Shown: positions 7,930-17,147, counted from the stretch's first letter. The stretch is DNA of 47,775 bases from an uncultured bacterium (GCA_937885075.1 CAKZYZ010000354.1:1-47775); one strand, 5' to 3'. Numbers and translations: made by a program. The notes: generated by a model from the sequence alone, not told the origin.

Positions 7930-8566
7930 CGATGGTGAACAGGTCTTCAAAACGTCCGATCCCGCGGTTCGGGTTCCAGTCGCCGGTCTGGCGCACGGTT
8001 TTCGCGATGAGTCGGGAAGGACGATCGGTGGTGAGATCCAGACCACATCAAATGTACATCTGGATAACCGGTTCCTCCCCGGTCGGGACGGAGGAGGACA
8101 GTTTGAATCAGTCTTTATCTATGGCGCCCAGGGGTGTGAACTGCGGATCCATAAGGAGACCGGGCGCGTAATCATCGATCACTTTATCTCGTCTTTTGAT
8201 GTGGGCCGGGTTATCAATCCCCAACAGATCCGGGGGCAGGTAACCGGCGGCGTGATGATGGCGCTTGGCGCGGCGTTGAACGAAGAACTGAAATTTGATC
8301 GACTGGGAAGACCCCTCAATCCATCCTTCGGCCGGTATCGCTTGCCGACTATCTCCGACGCGCCGCTCAGGCAGACGATTGAGTTTGTGGAGACCCCGTT
8401 AGAGATCGGCCCTTTCGGAGCCCGTCCGATCGGAGAGGGGACGGTGGTGGGAGTAACCCCGGCGATTCTGAACGCTATCGCCGACGCGACCGGAATCCAG
8501 TTCTACGATCTCCCGGTCACCCCCGACCGGATCAAGGCGGCCTTGAAAAATGCATCGGGATTTTGA
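7895..8566 (+). pseudogene. Second molybdenum hydroxylase large subunit, C-terminal part of the interrupted gene
   Basis: From about base 7930 the frame continues the hydroxylase (YDGEQVFKTSDPAVRVPVAG...). It includes GRVIIDHFISSFDVGRVINP, typical of the C-terminal Mo-binding half, and GPFGARPIGEG with the conserved active-site glutamate. The first eleven residues from ATG 7895 are encoded by the inserted element and its target duplication, and that ATG has no ribosome binding site. It could at most yield a fragment without the pterin loop. The alternative of two separate subunits is unlikely because the break falls at a target duplication and not at a domain border. Confidence 0.85.
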
Positions 8567-8857
8567 TTTAAGATGGTTTTGGATCATGGCATCGCCTTTG
8601 TTGCCCATTAAGAATAGGCAATAAATGGGCAGAATTATATGATTGTCATCAATATATTTATGTGAGAAAATATTTAATCTAGTACTACGCTCCCGCGTGG
8701 TAATGTTTAGCCGTATGTCCCTGTTTTGTAATTTTTCCGAGAACCATCCGGATCCCGATTTATTCAAAACATAATAATTTTTACAAAGTAAAAATTATTG
8801 TCCCGGTTGAATCAACCGGGGCCGGATAAAGTAGCGAACGAAGGAGCTAATTTATAA
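8567..8857. promoter_or_regulatory. Leader with two consecutive hairpins before the amidohydrolase
   Basis: The gap has no gene. Two adjacent hairpins stand out: AATAATTTTTAC-AAA-GTAAAAATTATT at 8773-8799 (perfect 12-bp stem) and CCCGGTTGA-A-TCAACCGGG at 8802-8820. They lie 38 bases before the ATG and could be an attenuator or a processing site. No known riboswitch is recognised. A GGAG at about 8842 serves as ribosome binding site. Confidence 0.5.
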
Positions 8858-10345
8858 ATGAAAGACAGACGATTCATACTGGCCCGGACCAGGCTTCTGG
8901 TCCCGTTGAGTGACGCGCTGGGAGAGGATACCCGGATTACCGACGGGTATGTCCTGACCGACGGTTCCCGGATTAAAGAGGTGGGTTGCTACTCTCCAGA
9001 ACGGGGGAGAGAGATTGTCGCGGAGTGTGGCAGCGAGCTACTGGTCCTGGGAGCGGAACCGAAGGACTCATATTCCGAGGAGGATATCCCGATGCTTGAC
9101 GGGGTGGCCCTTCCCGGATTTATCAAGTGCCACGGGCACGACCATGAGTCGCCGATCATCGGGATCTCCAAGGATGAGCCACTGGTTGACTGGCTTGATC
9201 ATACCGTAAATATGTTTACCGGCTTTATGAATACCCGGAGGGAAGAGTTGACCGAACGCTTCGGGAAGTCACCCAATCTGATCCCTTACCTTAAGGCCCG
9301 CCTTGACGATATCCACTACGGGATTACCTCCTGCCTGGTAAATCATACCAGTTTCAACAAATACCGGATTGATGATCTGGTCTCTGCCAATCTGGCGTCC
9401 GGGAGTAAGATGACGATCGCGGTAGGGAGTTCCGATCAGAACTATGACCCGCGGGTAATGGAGACAATCGATCAGGCGGTAGATCGCCTGGAGCAGGCGC
9501 AAAAATCGTTTGGCGAGACCGAAAGGGTCGAGATCATCCCCGGCCCGGATCAGATATTTTCCAACAGCCCCGAGATGCTCTCCGCCCTGAAGAATTGGGC
9601 CGACCGTTACGGCAAACTGGTCCACGTGCATAGTTCCGAGGAGCCGGATACCACCCGGTGGTTCGCTGAAGAGTACGGCAAAACCCCGATTGAGATGGCC
9701 GCGAGCGCGGGTTTTCTAAATTCATACACCCTCCTGGCCCACCAGTGCAACAGTACCGACCGAGATCTGGAGATAATCCGGGAGTCGGGCGCGACCGTGG
9801 TCCACAACCCGCTGGCCAATACCATCATCGGCGATGGGATGCCGCCGATCATCCGGATGATGGAGATGGGTATCCCGGTCGTGATCTCCACCGATGGCGC
9901 CGGGGCGGCCGACAATCAGAACATCATCAACGCCGCCCGCCTGGCCGCCCAGTATCAGAAAGCCTATCACCGGGATGCCACGCTCCTCCCCTCACTCACC
10001 CTGCTGAAGATGATCACCGTTGACGCGGCCCGGGCCCTCCGGTTAAACGCGGGACGGCTGGAAGAGGGCAAAGACGCCGATTTCATCATCCTCGATCTCA
10101 AACCTTCGAACCTGGTCCCCAGCCGGGCCGACAATATAATTGAAAATATTATTTGGGCCGCGGACGGCAATGAAGTACAATGGATGGTAGCTAACGGACT
10201 GTTGCTCCGGGATGACTATCGGGCAGTCCGCCTGGACGAGAAGATGATCAAAAAAGAAACCCAGCAGCTCTCGGAATTAATGATTGAATTCAGGGATCGC
10301 ACGGAAGAGATTGTCGCCACCGGGATAAGAGGTGAACAGAACTGA
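8858..10345 (+). CDS. Metal-dependent amidohydrolase (guanine deaminase / AtzA-TrzN / MTA deaminase class)
   Basis: The 495-residue protein is a complete amidohydrolase barrel. The N-terminal small beta domain leads to PGFIKCHGHDHE with metal ligands His92 and His94. HVHSSEE follows with His256/258, then LLAHQCNST with His295 and ISTDGAGA with Asp346, and the C-terminal DADFIILDL strand. The full metal set is kept, so it should be an active hydrolase removing an amino or similar group from a heterocycle. The family includes guanine deaminase, S-adenosylhomocysteine/methylthioadenosine deaminase and triazine hydrolases. The neighbouring hydroxylases and BMP-type importer favour a purine-like substrate. 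Its stop codon overlaps the start of the following permease, indicating co-translation. The exact substrate cannot be read from the sequence. Confidence 0.85.
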   Translation: MKDRRFILARTRLLVPLSDALGEDTRITDGYVLTDGSRIKEVGCYSPERGREIVAECGSELLVLGAEPKDSYSEEDIPMLDGVALPGFIKCHGHDHESPIIGISKDEPLVDWLDHTVNMFTGFMNTRREELTERFGKSPNLIPYLKARLDDIHYGITSCLVNHTSFNKYRIDDLVSANLASGSKMTIAVGSSDQNYDPRVMETIDQAVDRLEQAQKSFGETERVEIIPGPDQIFSNSPEMLSALKNWADRYGKLVHVHSSEEPDTTRWFAEEYGKTPIEMAASAGFLNSYTLLAHQCNSTDRDLEIIRESGATVVHNPLANTIIGDGMPPIIRMMEMGIPVVISTDGAGAADNQNIINAARLAAQYQKAYHRDATLLPSLTLLKMITVDAARALRLNAGRLEEGKDADFIILDLKPSNLVPSRADNIIENIIWAADGNEVQWMVANGLLLRDDYRAVRLDEKMIKKETQQLSELMIEFRDRTEEIVATGIRGEQN

Positions 10346-11499
10346 AAAACCGTTTCCAGCTCAGTAAGGCGATTGCCAACCTCACGCCGATAGGGGCTCT
10401 CATCCTGGCCCTGATGGTCGGGGTGGTGATGCTGGTGCTGATGGGGGTCAACCCGATTATCGCCTTCGGGGCTCTCCTTAACGGGGCCTTCGGTAATAAG
10501 TTCGCCCTGGCCAACACGGTGGTAAAAGCGACCCCGATCCTCTTTGTCGGCCTGGGGATCTGTATCTCTTTCCGGGCCGGAGCCTTGAATATCGGAGGGG
10601 AAGGGCAGTTGGTGGTTGGCGGCCTCGCGTCTATCTCGATCGCCCTGGCGATACCGGAATGGCCCGGCTGGATGGTTATCACCTTAGCCTGTCTGGGAGG
10701 GATGATCGCCGGAGCGATCTGGGGCGGAATCGCCGGGGTGCTCAAGGCCTATTTTAAAGTAAATGAGGTCCTCTCCACGATCATGCTCAACTATATCGCC
10801 GTCTATCTGATGACCTTTCTAATCCACGGCGTATTGATGGACCCGAAACAGAGAGAGAGCGGATCCTTTATCCCGGAGACGGCGCGGATCGCCCGATCCT
10901 GCGACCTGCCCCGTCTTATTCCCACCCGTGCCCATCTGGGGATTGTGATCGCGATTGTCTTAGCCTTCGCGGTCTATCTCTTTCTCTGGCGGACCACGAT
11001 CGGGTTTCGCCTCCGCATGGTGGGAAAGAGCCCACGGGCCTCTCTCAACGCCGGAGTCAATGTCAAGAGTTACACGATCCTGGCACTTCTGCTGGGCGGG
11101 GCCTTCGCCGGACTGGGAGGCGCGGTAGAGATACTGGGGACCCGCTATAATATGTTCACCGATAGTTCGATGTCCTGTTTCACCTCCAGCGCGGGCTTCA
11201 ATGGAATTGTGGCTGCCCTCTTCGGGCAGCTTCATCCGATCGGGGCTATCCCGGCCTCATTCCTGCTGGGCGCCCTCCTCTCCGGGGCTCAGAAGATGCA
11301 GCGGGTGGTCCAGGTACCCTCCGCCCTGATCGGGACATTGAACGGTTTAATAGTCCTTTTCGTGGTAGGGAGCGAGGTCATCCGCCGGCGTCTCTCATCC
11401 CGGGCCGAGCTTTCGGCGGAGAAAGAAGCCGACTTCAAAAGGCCTGATGACTCGGACTTCGAAGAGTCCGGACAGGACGGAGAAGACGGTAAGCAGTAA
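10342..11499 (+). CDS. BMP-type ABC importer permease (first subunit, YufP/PnrC class)
   Basis: This inner-membrane permease of about 385 residues has eight or more hydrophobic segments and the family signature GICISFRAGALNIGGEGQ, followed by ALNAGVNVKSY-type cytoplasmic loop residues. Relatives pair with a second permease and a double ATPase to import nucleosides or simple sugars. The first ATG (10414) would cut the first membrane helix in half. I therefore place the start at CTG 10342, preceded by AGAGGTGA (10328-10335) and by an in-frame stop at 10333. The codon overlaps the upstream TGA as CTGA, which implies translational coupling with the amidohydrolase. The C-terminal 30 residues are charged and end in a repeat. 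Confidence 0.85.
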   Translation: MKNRFQLSKAIANLTPIGALILALMVGVVMLVLMGVNPIIAFGALLNGAFGNKFALANTVVKATPILFVGLGICISFRAGALNIGGEGQLVVGGLASISIALAIPEWPGWMVITLACLGGMIAGAIWGGIAGVLKAYFKVNEVLSTIMLNYIAVYLMTFLIHGVLMDPKQRESGSFIPETARIARSCDLPRLIPTRAHLGIVIAIVLAFAVYLFLWRTTIGFRLRMVGKSPRASLNAGVNVKSYTILALLLGGAFAGLGGAVEILGTRYNMFTDSSMSCFTSSAGFNGIVAALFGQLHPIGAIPASFLLGALLSGAQKMQRVVQVPSALIGTLNGLIVLFVVGSEVIRRRLSSRAELSAEKEADFKRPDDSDFEESGQDGEDGKQ

Positions 11500-12060
11500 A
11501 CAGTAAACAGTAAGCAGTAATCTGTGAGCGGTAAGCGGTTGGCCGAGCACCGTAGTGTTGATTTTACCGCTTACTGCTAACTGTTTACCGCTTACTATTT
11601 TTGACAGGACGATTAAGAAAGCAAAAAAACTTAAAGGCAGGACGATTACAGGCAGGACGATTAAAAAAGCAAAGAATTAAAGGCAGAATGATTACGGGCC
11701 CCGAATGGAATTAGGGGGGGACTTGAATGATTAAAAGATAGACTGATTAAAATTGGAATAAATATAGGCAGAATAACAATTGGGATGTTGTTTTAATATT
11801 TTTAAAAGCAGGTGCGAGGTGAGGCTAATCATTCTGCCCGTAATCATTCTGCCTTATAAGGGGCCGAGGTGGGGGGCAGTATAAAGACTGAACATCGAAC
11901 GTCGAACGCTCAACTTCGAACGTCGAACGAAAAGAGGCTGAGGCAAGGCATCAATTAGTGTGAATTAGTGTAATTAGTGGACTGCAAAGCCGCCAAGCCG
12001 AGGCGTAACAATCAGAGTAATCAGAGTAATCCGTGGACAAAAAGGGGCCGAGGTAGGGGG
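11488..12060. repeat. 585-bp gap between permeases filled with nested palindromic repeats
   Basis: There is no gene. AAGCAGTAAACAGTAA words (11488-11525) fold back on GCTTACTGCTAACTG words (11568-11597). From 11603 to 11853 direct CAGGACGATT and CAGAATGATT words on the left arm are answered by TAATCATTCTGCCC words on the right arm around CGAGGTGAGGCTAATC. Then come GGGGCCGAGGTGGGGGG (11860), GAACGTCGAAC words (11888-11928), the ATTAGTG module ending GCAAAGCCGCCAAGCC (11952-12000), and another GGGGCCGAGGTAGGGGG (12044-12060). Confidence 0.8.
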
Positions 12061-12084
12061 AAATAGTCCTGTCAGAGCAAAGCT

Positions 12085-13005
12085 ATGTTGAAAGAAACAA
12101 TAATCGGAATCGCCGGATCGGGGATCCGACTGGCTACGCCCTATCTCTATGCCGCGATCGGGGAGGCCTTCGGGCAGCTCTCCGGGGTGCTCAACTTAGG
12201 CGTTGACGGGATCATGCTGATGGGCTCCTTCGCGGCCTTCTTCGTAGCCTTCAAGACCGGGAGTCTGCTCCTGGGGCTTCTGGCGGCGGTTATCGTAGGC
12301 GGTCTGATGGGGCTCTTCATGGCCTTTATCAGCGTGACCATGCAGGCGGAGCAGGGGATCAGCGGGATTGGTCTCTACCTCTTCGGGTTGGGATTGAGCG
12401 AGTTGCTCTTCAAGAAGATGCTGGGAACGGTGCAGACCGTAAATGGCTTCGCGCCGGTGCCGATCCCGCTGCTGGCAAAGATCCCGATTCTGGGGGAGAT
12501 CTTCTTCCAGCAGAATGTCCTGGTCTACGGGGCGTTTCTTCTGGTGCCGGTGGCCTGGTTTGTTATCAACAAAACACCATTAGGGCTCAAGGTCCGGGCG
12601 GCGGGCCAGAATCCGCAGGCGGCGGACTCCCTGGGGGTGAATATCAATCGGGTCCGTTATCTGGCGGTAACGGTGGGGGGAATGCTCGCCGGGATAGCCG
12701 GAGCATCGCTCTCGATCGCTCTCCTTAATCTCTTCCAGCAGAATATCACCAACGGGATGGGATTTATCGCGGTGGCACTGGTCTATTTCGGACGCTGGCG
12801 CCCGATGGGGATACTGGTAGGGGCGCTCCTCTTCAGCATGGTCAACGCCTTTCAGATCTGGGCCCAGGTCCAGGGGATCGGAATACCGCCCGACTTCATG
12901 CTGATGATCCCCTATATTATTACCATTGTGGTCCTGGCGGCAATGGTGAAACAGCGTGTCCGGAGTCCGGCGGCGCTGAATAAGCCGTTTGAGAGAGGAG
13001 AATGA
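12085..13005 (+). CDS. BMP-type ABC importer permease (second subunit, YufQ/PnrD class)
   Basis: This 306-residue, strongly hydrophobic protein carries the family signature SGVLNLGVDGIMLMGSF near residue 35-50, the cytoplasmic loop KVRAAGQNPQAADSLGVN, and GMGFIAVALVYFGRWRP. It is the partner of the permease at 10342 and would form the heterodimeric channel of a nucleoside or purine-like importer. The gene is preceded only by a weak ribosome binding site and by 585 bp of repeats, so co-transcription with the first permease would have to read through several large hairpins. Confidence 0.9.
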   Translation: MLKETIIGIAGSGIRLATPYLYAAIGEAFGQLSGVLNLGVDGIMLMGSFAAFFVAFKTGSLLLGLLAAVIVGGLMGLFMAFISVTMQAEQGISGIGLYLFGLGLSELLFKKMLGTVQTVNGFAPVPIPLLAKIPILGEIFFQQNVLVYGAFLLVPVAWFVINKTPLGLKVRAAGQNPQAADSLGVNINRVRYLAVTVGGMLAGIAGASLSIALLNLFQQNITNGMGFIAVALVYFGRWRPMGILVGALLFSMVNAFQIWAQVQGIGIPPDFMLMIPYIITIVVLAAMVKQRVRSPAALNKPFERGE

Positions 13006-13698
13006 GTCAAGAGGTAGAAGCAGGGAAAAGCAGGGAGAAGAACAACAAGTTTAAAGTGCCTAAAGTGCGCTAAAGTGCCTAAAGTTGTTCGCTTTCGCCT
13101 AGATTTCAGGCTTCTGGCTTCAAAGAAAATAGATACGAGACAGGGGATAGCGGAATGTCCAATATCCAACGGCCAATAACCAATCTCCAAATGCGAATGG
13201 CCAACATTGCAGGTGAATTTGGAAATCAACCTTCGCTAAATCCCCGAAACAAGTTCGGGATGCAAGCACTTTGGCGGACCTGTTGGAAATTCATTATGGG
13301 GCCGAGGGAGGGATTGGTAATCAGTAATCAGTGATCGGTAATCAGTCACCGGGTGGCTGAGTGTTCTTTTACTGGTAACCGATTACTGATTACTGATTAC
13401 TATCCTTTTAAAGGGGCCGCGGCAGGGGGGATTCTTGCGTATTTTGCGTCTTTTTGCGGCTAATATAGGAGCCGGGGGGGAGTTGTTTGATTTTTGATGC
13501 TTGTAATTTCTAATTAATCCGCGGCTGCCGCGAAGATACCGGACAGGAGGTGATGATCAGGCAGCAGAGAAAAAGCTGGAATTGAATTTAACCGGCGAAA
13601 AAGTCATGCCTGTTTCTCAAAATTATTCGTCGAAAGCAAAAGTTTTAACAATTATCTTATTTTTCCGGAGGAAAAATAAGATAGGGAGGAGAGAAAGA
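13006..13698. repeat. 693-bp gap with repeat modules upstream of the first binding-protein gene
   Basis: No gene is supported, although one frame stays open from 13582. AAAGTGCCTAAAGTGCGCT words lie at 13048-13085 and recur inverted at about 21388-21430. The TAATCAGT palindrome lies at 13301-13410, followed by GGGGCCGCGGCAGGGGGG at 13413. A perfect ATCTTATTTTTCC hairpin sits at 13653-13683, and the binding-protein ribosome site GGGAGGAGAG follows directly at 13684. Confidence 0.75.
13653..13683. repeat. ATCTTATTTTT palindrome, copy 1
   Basis: A perfect 14-bp stem, TATCTTATTTTTCC with its complement, closes on GGA just before the ribosome binding site of the binding-protein gene. Related copies lie at 33360-33388 and 38233-38261. 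Reading through it gives the peptide ILFFRRKNKI, close to LFFLRKNKI at the second copy. Confidence 0.7.
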
Positions 13699-14673
13699 AT
13701 GAAATTAAGGAATTTAATAGTAGGGTTAGTCGCGCTGGCGCTGATATTGACCGGGCTCACCTCGGGCGCCGAGGCCAAACCGTTCCGGGTAGCCTGGGTC
13801 ATGCCCAGTACCATCAACGATTACGGTTGGTGCCAGTCTTTTTATGAAGCTCTGGTTGAGATTCAGAAGGAGATGGGGGGAAAAGATAAATTTGAATTCA
13901 CTTATTCCGAACTTCTCTTCATGCTGGATGACGCTGATGCCGCGATCCGAGATTATGCCAGCCAGGGATATGATCTGGTTGTAGCTCATGGCTCCCAGTA
14001 CGGCAGTCTCCTCAAGAATATCGCTCCGGATTTCCCTGAAATCAGTTTTTGCTGGGGTACCGGCGGAGATCCTTTTACCGATCTGGGGATCAAAAATGTC
14101 TTTGGATACAGCAACCTGGCTGATCAGTCCGGTTTCGCCATGGGCGCTCTGGCGGGAAAATTAACCAATAGCGGAATCATCGGCTGGGTTGGTCCGGTTG
14201 AGGCCAGTTCAACCAAGTCATTCGCCGATGGTTTCAAAAAGGGGGTTAAATATACCAATCCCACCGCCAAGGTTAATGTAACCTGGACCGGTTCCTACTC
14301 CGACCTGGCTCTGGCCTCCGAGGCGGCCCAGGCCCATATCGCCGCCGGCGCCGATGTACTGGCCGGTCACGCTCAGATCCAGGTAGCCATTATTAACGCC
14401 TGCGCGCAGAAAGGGGTATATTTTCTCGGTGCTCAATCCAATCAGATCCCCTTCAAGCCTGATACCGTAGTAGCGAGTCAGGTCAATATGTGGAAGGTAG
14501 CACTGGCGCCAATGATTAAGGCGATTCAGGGCGGCAAACTGGGCGGAGAAAAATTTGAGCTGACTTTAGAGAACGGTGGCCAGGTGATTGTGGTTAACGA
14601 TCCGCTGCTGCAGAAGGCCTTCATCGGTGATACCGTCCAGAAGATCATCGACGGCAAGATCAAGACGGACTGA
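13699..14673 (+). CDS. BMP-family ABC substrate-binding protein (first)
   Basis: The mature protein follows a signal peptide of about 26 residues ending GAEA; no lipobox cysteine is present, so it is probably a free periplasmic protein. The body has the basic membrane protein/PnrA pattern: FRVAWVMPSTINDYGWCQSFYEAL, DLVVAHGSQYG, ADQSGFAMGALAG and GAQSNQIPF. Such proteins deliver nucleosides or related compounds to the permease pair. ATG 13699 is chosen because it starts the signal peptide and follows GGGAGGAGAG; the frame extends 117 bases upstream through repeat DNA only. It belongs with the permeases at 10342 and 12085 and the ATPase at 15104. Confidence 0.9.
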   Translation: MKLRNLIVGLVALALILTGLTSGAEAKPFRVAWVMPSTINDYGWCQSFYEALVEIQKEMGGKDKFEFTYSELLFMLDDADAAIRDYASQGYDLVVAHGSQYGSLLKNIAPDFPEISFCWGTGGDPFTDLGIKNVFGYSNLADQSGFAMGALAGKLTNSGIIGWVGPVEASSTKSFADGFKKGVKYTNPTAKVNVTWTGSYSDLALASEAAQAHIAAGADVLAGHAQIQVAIINACAQKGVYFLGAQSNQIPFKPDTVVASQVNMWKVALAPMIKAIQGGKLGGEKFELTLENGGQVIVVNDPLLQKAFIGDTVQKIIDGKIKTD

Positions 14674-15103
14674 ACAAGAAGTAAGGGACGAATATCCAAT
14701 GACCAATGTCCAATATGAAGGGATCGGTAATCAGTAACCAGTGATCGGTGATCAGTCAGCCGGGTGGCCAGGTGTTCTTTTACTGATAACTGATCACCGC
14801 TTACTGATTACTATCCTTTTGAAGGGGCCGAGGTAGGGGGATCAATCAGTGCAAATCTGTGTAATCCGTGGACAAAAAAAAGGGGGGGAGGTAGGGGGGG
14901 TAAATTAGTGTACATTAGTGTAATTAGTGGACTGCAAAGCCGCCAAGCCAAGGTGAAACAATTCGCGCAATTCGTGTAATTCGTAGTTCATTTAAGCGAC
15001 CGGCCGAAGCGAAACAATCAGAGTAATCCGTGTAATCTGTGGACAAAAAGAAGGGGCCGAGGTAGGGGGAAACAAAAGAAGTAATCAGTGGACTGAACCG
15101 AAG
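14674..15103. repeat. 430-bp repeat-filled gap before the ATPase gene
   Basis: The order is the TAATCAGT palindrome (14718-14823), GGGGCCGAGGTAGGGGG (14824-14840), a TGTAATCCGTGGACAAA word, the ATTAGTG module ending GCAAAGCCGCCAAGCC (14901-14950), an AATTCGTGTAATTCGTAG word, another CAGAGTAATCCGTG word, and a second GGGGCCGAGGTAGGGGG (15053-15069). It repeats the layout at 2605-2841 nearly module for module. No gene is present. Confidence 0.8.
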
Positions 15104-16657
15104 ATGACTACCGACCAGACAGCAATCAATTTAATCAAGGTGGACTCCCTGGAGGCCCGGGGGATCGTGAAACGATTCCCCGGGGTCCTGGCCAACGACC
15201 ATATTGACTTCGAAGTCCATGCCGGTGAAGTACATTCGCTCCTGGGAGAGAACGGAGCGGGCAAGTCCACCCTGATGAAAATCCTCTACGGGATGTATCA
15301 GCCCGACGAGGGGGAGATTTTGGTCAACGGCAAGGTGGTCCGGATCCGTTCCCCTCTCGACGCCATGAGCCACGGGATCGGAATGGTCCATCAGCACTTC
15401 ATGCTGGTTCCGACCCTTACGGTGACCGAGAATATAGCTCTGGGTCTTCCTTCCTCGCGGAAAGTTCTTCTGGACCTGGACGTGGTGGCCCGGCGGATTG
15501 AGGAGTTGGCTGCTATCTATCATCTCCAGATAAACCCCAAAGCGCCGGTCTGGCAGCTCTCAGTGGGGGAGCAGCAGCGGGTGGAGATCCTGAAGGTTCT
15601 CTACCGGGGCGCTTCGGTCCTGATCCTGGATGAGCCGACCGCGGTCCTGACCCCCCAGGAGGTGGATGGTCTCTTCAAGACTCTCCACAAGATGGTGGCT
15701 CAGGGCCACGCCCTGGTCTTTATCAGCCACAAGCTCTGGGAGGTGATGGCTCTCTCCAATCGGGTGACGGTACTTCATACCGGGCGGATGGTAGGAGAGT
15801 TGCCGATTGAGGAGGCGGACGAGAGGAAGCTGGCCAGTATGATGGTGGGGCGGGATTTTCTGATGCGGGTGGATCATCCGGAGGTGGAGATGGGGGAGGT
15901 TCATCTGGAGCTGAAAGGGATCCGGGCTCTGGGGGAGAGCGGACTGGAGTCGCTCAAGGGAGTTGATCTCCGGATACGGTCCGGTGAGATCCTGGGATTG
16001 GCCGGGGTTTCGGGGAACGGACAGCGGGATCTGGCCGAGGTGATCGCCGGGTTGAGACCTCCGACGGCCGGGGAGGTCTTCATGGAGGGGGTGGACGTGA
16101 CCGGCTGGACCCCGGCGAAACTACTGGAGCACGGTCTCTCCTATATCCCGGAGGCGCGGATGGTTGATGGAACAGTGGGTGATTTTTCTGTTTCGGAGAA
16201 TCTGATTATGAAGGATCATACCTACCCACCCTATGCCGATGGAATCTTCATGAACTTCAAGAATATCGCGAAAGAAAGCAAGCGATTGGTCGAGACATTC
16301 GATATCAAGACCCCTTCCATAGCTACTCCGATCAAGAACCTCTCCGGGGGGAATATCCAGAAGCTGATTCTGGCCCGGGAGATATCGAGAGGACCGCGGG
16401 TACTGGTCGCGGCCCAGCCGACCCGGGGACTGGATATCCGGGCAACCGAGTATGTGCGGCGGCGGATCACCGAGCAGCGGGAGAAGGGAGTTACCACGCT
16501 CCTGATTTCGGAGGATCTCGATGAGATTCTCTCGCTCTCCGACCGGATCGCGGTGATCTTCGAGGGAGAGATCATGGGGGTGGTGGACCGGGATGATGCC
16601 ACGTTTGAGAATTTGGGGCTGATGATGGGGGGGAGGAAGATGGAGACTGAAGAATGA
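15104..16657 (+). CDS. BMP-type ABC importer ATPase, two nucleotide-binding domains
   Basis: At 517 residues this is the usual double ATPase of sugar/nucleoside importers. The first domain has Walker A GENGAGKST, Q-loop HQHFMLVPTLT, signature LSVGEQQR and Walker B VLILDEPTAVLTP. The second domain has a degenerate Walker A (GVSGNGQRDL), signature LSGGNIQK and a VLVAAQPTRGLD segment in place of a canonical Walker B glutamate, which is normal for this family. It would energise the permeases at 10342 and 12085. The start ATG has only a weak ribosome site (CCGAAG), and 430 bp of repeats separate it from the binding-protein gene. Confidence 0.93.
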   Translation: MTTDQTAINLIKVDSLEARGIVKRFPGVLANDHIDFEVHAGEVHSLLGENGAGKSTLMKILYGMYQPDEGEILVNGKVVRIRSPLDAMSHGIGMVHQHFMLVPTLTVTENIALGLPSSRKVLLDLDVVARRIEELAAIYHLQINPKAPVWQLSVGEQQRVEILKVLYRGASVLILDEPTAVLTPQEVDGLFKTLHKMVAQGHALVFISHKLWEVMALSNRVTVLHTGRMVGELPIEEADERKLASMMVGRDFLMRVDHPEVEMGEVHLELKGIRALGESGLESLKGVDLRIRSGEILGLAGVSGNGQRDLAEVIAGLRPPTAGEVFMEGVDVTGWTPAKLLEHGLSYIPEARMVDGTVGDFSVSENLIMKDHTYPPYADGIFMNFKNIAKESKRLVETFDIKTPSIATPIKNLSGGNIQKLILAREISRGPRVLVAAQPTRGLDIRATEYVRRRITEQREKGVTTLLISEDLDEILSLSDRIAVIFEGEIMGVVDRDDATFENLGLMMGGRKMETEE

Positions 16658-16677
16658 ACTTCGAACTAAAACAAAAA

Positions 16678-16943
16678 GACAATTAGACAAGACGATTTAG
16701 GGACAGGACGATTAAAAGCAAAAAGAATTGTGGCAGGACGATTATAGGCAGGACGATTAAAAAGCAAAAAAACTTAAAGGCAGAATGATTACGGGCAGAA
16801 TGATTAAAAAGCAAAGGAATTAAAGGCGGAATGATTAAAAGAAAAATAATATAGCCCGAGGCGAGGCTAATCATTCTGCCCCAAATTATTCTGCCTTAAA
16901 AGGCCCGAAGTGAGGCAAATCGTCCTGACTGTAATAGTCCTGC
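16678..16943. repeat. CAGGACGATT / AATCGTCCTG nested palindromic cluster
   Basis: On the left arm, CAGGACGATT-type words occur five times and CAGAATGATT-type words three times, separated by AAAAGCAAAAAA-like spacers. On the right arm the complements appear in mirror order: TAATCATTCTGCCC, AATTATTCTGCC, AATCGTCCTGA and AATAGTCCTGCC. CCGAGGCGAGGCTAATC marks the turn. The whole could fold into one long stem. The gap up to 17147 holds no gene; an ATGGAGGAGAAG ribosome site precedes the next start. Confidence 0.8.
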
Positions 16944-17147
16944 CATAAAAAAGGGGGTGAAGTGGGGGGAGAAGGATCAGAAAGTGACAACTTTAAATCA
17001 GGACAATTTTGGATATTGGGTATTGGTTGACTTCGCCAAGGATACGGCGGACAAGTTGAAAATTTAATAAGGAGGTAGTGAATGGTTTAGATGAAGTAGT
17101 ATTGTGATAAAATCGGGTTAAATGTCTAAACGAATGGAGGAGAAGTC

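Noticed and set aside
13582-13698. Extended N-terminus of the first binding protein
   Set aside because: The added residues lie before a normal signal peptide and include the hairpin repeat.
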